Source of the DNA: Breoghania corrubedonensis
GTDB lineage: Bacteria > Pseudomonadota > Alphaproteobacteria > Rhizobiales > Stappiaceae
Assembly: GCF_003053845.1 (NCBI RefSeq)
Contig: NZ_QAYG01000003.1
Coordinates: 186,001 to 250,000 of the forward strand
Direction of reading: 5' to 3'
Length of the DNA stretch: 64,000 nucleotides
Of this stretch, positions 61,917-64,000 are shown piece after piece. Within the stretch, counting starts at the first letter, position 1; each line of letters opens with the position of its first letter. A program made the position numbers and the translations under genes. The notes below the pieces were generated by a model that saw nothing but the letters and a program-made list of their open reading frames with translations, did not search any database and was not told the DNA's origin.

Positions 61917-62903
61917 ATGCGGTTTCCGAAGCGTCTTGGCTCATTGAGCCAGGAGCAGATCGTATTTCTGATCACGATCTGCATGTTTCTTGTCTTCTCG
62001 CTGACGCTCGACAATTTTCTCGCGACCAGCAACATATTGTCTCTCCTGCGCTCCGTCGCGGTTCTAGGTATTCTTGGTCTGGGAATGCTGATCGTGGTGC
62101 TGGGGCGCGGGATCGACCTCTCGATGGTCGCCAACATGGCGATTTCCGTCGCCTGGACGATCCAGCTCGTGCGCGTCGGCATGCCGCTTGGCTGGGCCCT
62201 GACGACCGGGCTCGGCTTTTCGCTGCTGATGAGCGCCATTACCGGTGTGCTCATCGCCTATGCCGAAATCCCGGCGATCTTCGCAACGCTCGCCATGGGA
62301 ACGTTCATCTACGGTTTCGGCCGGGCGCATCTGATCACGGGGACCGACGTCGTCTACCTTCCCGCCGAATTCGGCTGGGCGAGCGCGATCGGGCAGGGAA
62401 AGCTCGCCGGTATCCCGGTCCCCATCCTTCTGGCGATTGCGATGGCCATCATCGCCTACCTGTTCCTGCGGTATTCGAAGCTCGGCTGGAACATCTTCAA
62501 CATCGGCGACAATCAGTCCGCCGCGCGTATCAGCGGCATACCCGTGCGTCCGGTCATCGTCCTGAAATACGTGCTGAGCGGCGGGGCGGCTTATGTCGCC
62601 GGACTGATCACGGCGACCGCTGTGCAGTCGATGAACACGCGCATCGTCAATTCCAACATGATCTACGACGTGATCCTGATCGTCGTGCTCGGCGGCGTCA
62701 GTCTGTCGGGTGGTCGCGGCAGCGTGCGCAATGTCATCGTCGGCACGCTGCTCATCGGCGTGCTCGTCAACGGCATGACGATCATGGACATCCAGTACAC
62801 CATCCAGAACGTCATCAAGAGCCTGATCCTGCTGCTGGCGATCGTCGCCGACAGCCTGATCAATCCGCGCGACGAACAGACCGGACAGCAGGGAGATATC
62901 TGA
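61917..62903 (+). CDS. Ribose-type sugar ABC transporter permease
   Basis: A 328-residue RbsC/AraH-type permease with about eight to ten hydrophobic segments. LGRGIDLSMVANMAISVA is the family motif (normally GGIDLSVG), FATLAMGTFIYGFGRAHL matches the ATLGTM segment, and the coupling loop is NIFNIGDNQSAARISGIPV. The LSGGRGSVRNVIVGTLLIGVLVNGM segment (split by turns) is characteristic. It imports an unidentified monosaccharide, polyol or similar. It lies upstream of the binding protein gene, and no ATPase is visible before the window ends. Confidence 0.9.
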   Translation: MRFPKRLGSLSQEQIVFLITICMFLVFSLTLDNFLATSNILSLLRSVAVLGILGLGMLIVVLGRGIDLSMVANMAISVAWTIQLVRVGMPLGWALTTGLGFSLLMSAITGVLIAYAEIPAIFATLAMGTFIYGFGRAHLITGTDVVYLPAEFGWASAIGQGKLAGIPVPILLAIAMAIIAYLFLRYSKLGWNIFNIGDNQSAARISGIPVRPVIVLKYVLSGGAAYVAGLITATAVQSMNTRIVNSNMIYDVILIVVLGGVSLSGGRGSVRNVIVGTLLIGVLVNGMTIMDIQYTIQNVIKSLILLLAIVADSLINPRDEQTGQQGDI

Positions 62904-62958
62904 CGCGCGAGGCACGTCTGACCGCCTTGGGAGGGGCGGGACGTGCTTCGTCAAGCTA

Positions 62959-62981
62959 GCGGCCCGGCTGCACCGGGCCGC
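62959..62981 (+). repeat. Hairpin just upstream of the binding-protein ribosome site
   Basis: GCGGCCCGG (62959-62967) and CCGGGCCGC (62973-62981) form a perfect 9-bp stem with a 5-base loop, four bases before GGGAGG. No T-run follows, so it is not a classic terminator; it may protect a processed binding-protein mRNA. Confidence 0.6.
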
Positions 62982-62998
62982 ATTGGGAGGAAATAACC

Positions 62999-64000
62999 AT
63001 GAAATCGAATCGATTGAAGAAGCTGGCGTGTGCCGCCGTGGCCGCGCTGCCGTTGACCGTGGCCGCCGTCCACGCCCAGGAACCGAACGATCCGTTCCGC
63101 GGTCCCGCGCTTGAAGCGCTCAAGGGCAAATGGGTCGCCTATCTGCCGATTTCCGCCGGCTTCGATCTCGCCCAGGCCTGGGGCGGCGTGGTGAAGACGG
63201 AGGCCGAGCGCTACGGCATGAAGTTCACCATCCAGGATCCGAACTGGTCGACCGACGCGATGTCCCAGGGCATGACGTCGCTGATCGCGGAAAAGCCGGA
63301 TGTCATCGTCACTCAGAACCCGGACACCCAGTCGCTCGCCCGCCTCATGATGCAGGCCCAGCGCCAGGGCATCGCAGTTATCCAGCTCAACATGCAGGGT
63401 GCCGTCCAGACCGATGCGTTCGTCGGTCCGGACTTCATCGCGCTTGGCCGGCAGGTGGCCAACATGATGGTCTCGAAATGCGGAGCGGACAGCAACACCT
63501 CGCACAAGATCTCCATCGTGCAGGGCGTTCTGACCGGTGGCGTCTCCTACTTCCAGATCCAGGGCATCATGGAGGTGCTGAAAGAGCATTCCGAAATCAA
63601 GATCGTCTCCAGCCAGGCGGCCGACTGGGATGCCTCCAAGGCGCGTGCGGTGACGGAAACGGTGCTTCAGCAGAACCCCGATCTGTGCGGCATCATCGAT
63701 GTCTGGGACGGCCAGGCGATCGGCACGGGCTCTGCGGTCAAGCAGGCCGGCATGTCGGACAAGGTCTATGTCGTGACCTCCGGCGGCGGCGCCAAGAGCA
63801 CCTGCGATCTTCTGCGCGACGGCACTTTCTCGGCGGTCGTCAACTATGACGCCCCCGGCATGGGACGCGATGCCTGGACCGCGATCATGGTCGCCATGCA
63901 GAACGGCGGCGGGGCTAAGATGAAGACGCAGATCTACTCGCCCAGCTTCGTGATGACGAAGAACAACGTGGACGAGGCCTCCTGCTGGAACCCGGAAAAC
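62999..64000 (+). CDS. Sugar ABC transporter substrate-binding protein (3' end beyond window)
   Basis: The open frame starts at the ATG at 62999 after GGGAGG and continues without stop to the window end (334 codons seen). Signal peptide about 1-26 (ending AAVHA). The mature part has the type I periplasmic-binding fold of ribose-like proteins: AYLPISAGFDLAQAWGGVVK, KPDVIVTQNPDTQSLARLM, GVSYFQIQGIMEVL, CGIIDVWDGQAIGTGSAVK. It pairs with the upstream permease. Three cysteines in the mature part (SKCGAD, PDLCGI, KSTCDL) are unusual for this family. Confidence 0.9.
   Translation, partial: MKSNRLKKLACAAVAALPLTVAAVHAQEPNDPFRGPALEALKGKWVAYLPISAGFDLAQAWGGVVKTEAERYGMKFTIQDPNWSTDAMSQGMTSLIAEKPDVIVTQNPDTQSLARLMMQAQRQGIAVIQLNMQGAVQTDAFVGPDFIALGRQVANMMVSKCGADSNTSHKISIVQGVLTGGVSYFQIQGIMEVLKEHSEIKIVSSQAADWDASKARAVTETVLQQNPDLCGIIDVWDGQAIGTGSAVKQAGMSDKVYVVTSGGGAKSTCDLLRDGTFSAVVNYDAPGMGRDAWTAIMVAMQNGGGAKMKTQIYSPSFVMTKNNVDEASCWNPEN

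Overview
The window looks like chromosomal DNA of a high-GC alphaproteobacterium, most likely of the order Hyphomicrobiales (Rhizobiales). The pointers are a red-type (form IC) cbb operon in the rhizobial order FPTALSX-rpe with divergent cbbR, an aapJQMP amino-acid transporter, the coaD-ppi-ppi-queA-tgt gene run, IalB-family and YejA-like proteins, and intergenic palindromes of the kind common in this order. A Stappia-like marine genus is possible, but that is only an impression. There is no phage, transposon, plasmid or CRISPR signal. Nearly all genes belong to recognisable families.

Layout. (1) 0.2-0.9 kb: a HlyIII-type membrane protein, then about 850 bp without a convincing gene. (2) 1.7-11.8 kb: the Calvin cycle operon (minus strand: cbbF, cbbP, cbbT, cbbA, cbbL, cbbS, cbbX, rpe) with divergent cbbR. 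(3) 11.9-14.0 kb: a UvrD/Rep-type helicase. (4) 14.3-29.1 kb: a phenylacetate catabolism island. A Liv-type ABC transporter operon ending in a TetR regulator (minus) is divergent from paaG-paaI-paaK-paaX, which is followed by paaABCDE-paaZ (plus). Two sites TCACA-N24-TGTGA, one in the divergent control region and one before paaA, are candidate PaaX operators. A separate GACCG-tg-CGGTC palindrome is a candidate TetR operator. (5) 29.3-33.3 kb: ubiD-type decarboxylase divergent from ubiT-ubiU-ubiV, the oxygen-independent ubiquinone hydroxylation set, with all iron-sulfur cysteines in place. (6) 33.6-40.7 kb: tRNA-Glu, glyoxalase I, sirtuin, a double cold-shock protein, a small exported protein, coaD, two cyclophilins, queA and tgt. 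(7) 40.7-47.8 kb: cell-envelope sugar genes (two UDP-sugar dehydrogenases, a UDP-glucuronate epimerase, a polysaccharide ABC permease, kdsA) and enolase. (8) 47.9-56.3 kb: a FrnE-like DsbA protein, a degenerate REC-REC-GGDEF protein, an AMP-binding protein lacking catalytic motifs overlapping a YejA-like peptide-binding protein, IalB and metC. (9) 56.6-61.1 kb: aapJQMP, then a small lipoprotein. (10) 61.9-64.0 kb: a ribose-type sugar ABC permease and its binding protein, which runs off the end.

Together the genes describe a versatile bacterium: CO2 fixation, aerobic hybrid-pathway use of phenylacetate with a probable dedicated importer, ubiquinone synthesis when oxygen is scarce, and broad uptake of amino acids, peptides and sugars. 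The paa set is incomplete here: no paaF, paaH or paaJ is visible, so the final beta-oxidation steps must be encoded elsewhere.

No wholly new system stands out. The most interesting items are the paired N24 operators, the transporter-paa linkage, the degenerate AMP-binding/YejA pair, the degenerate GGDEF protein, and the Tgt with an altered zinc site.
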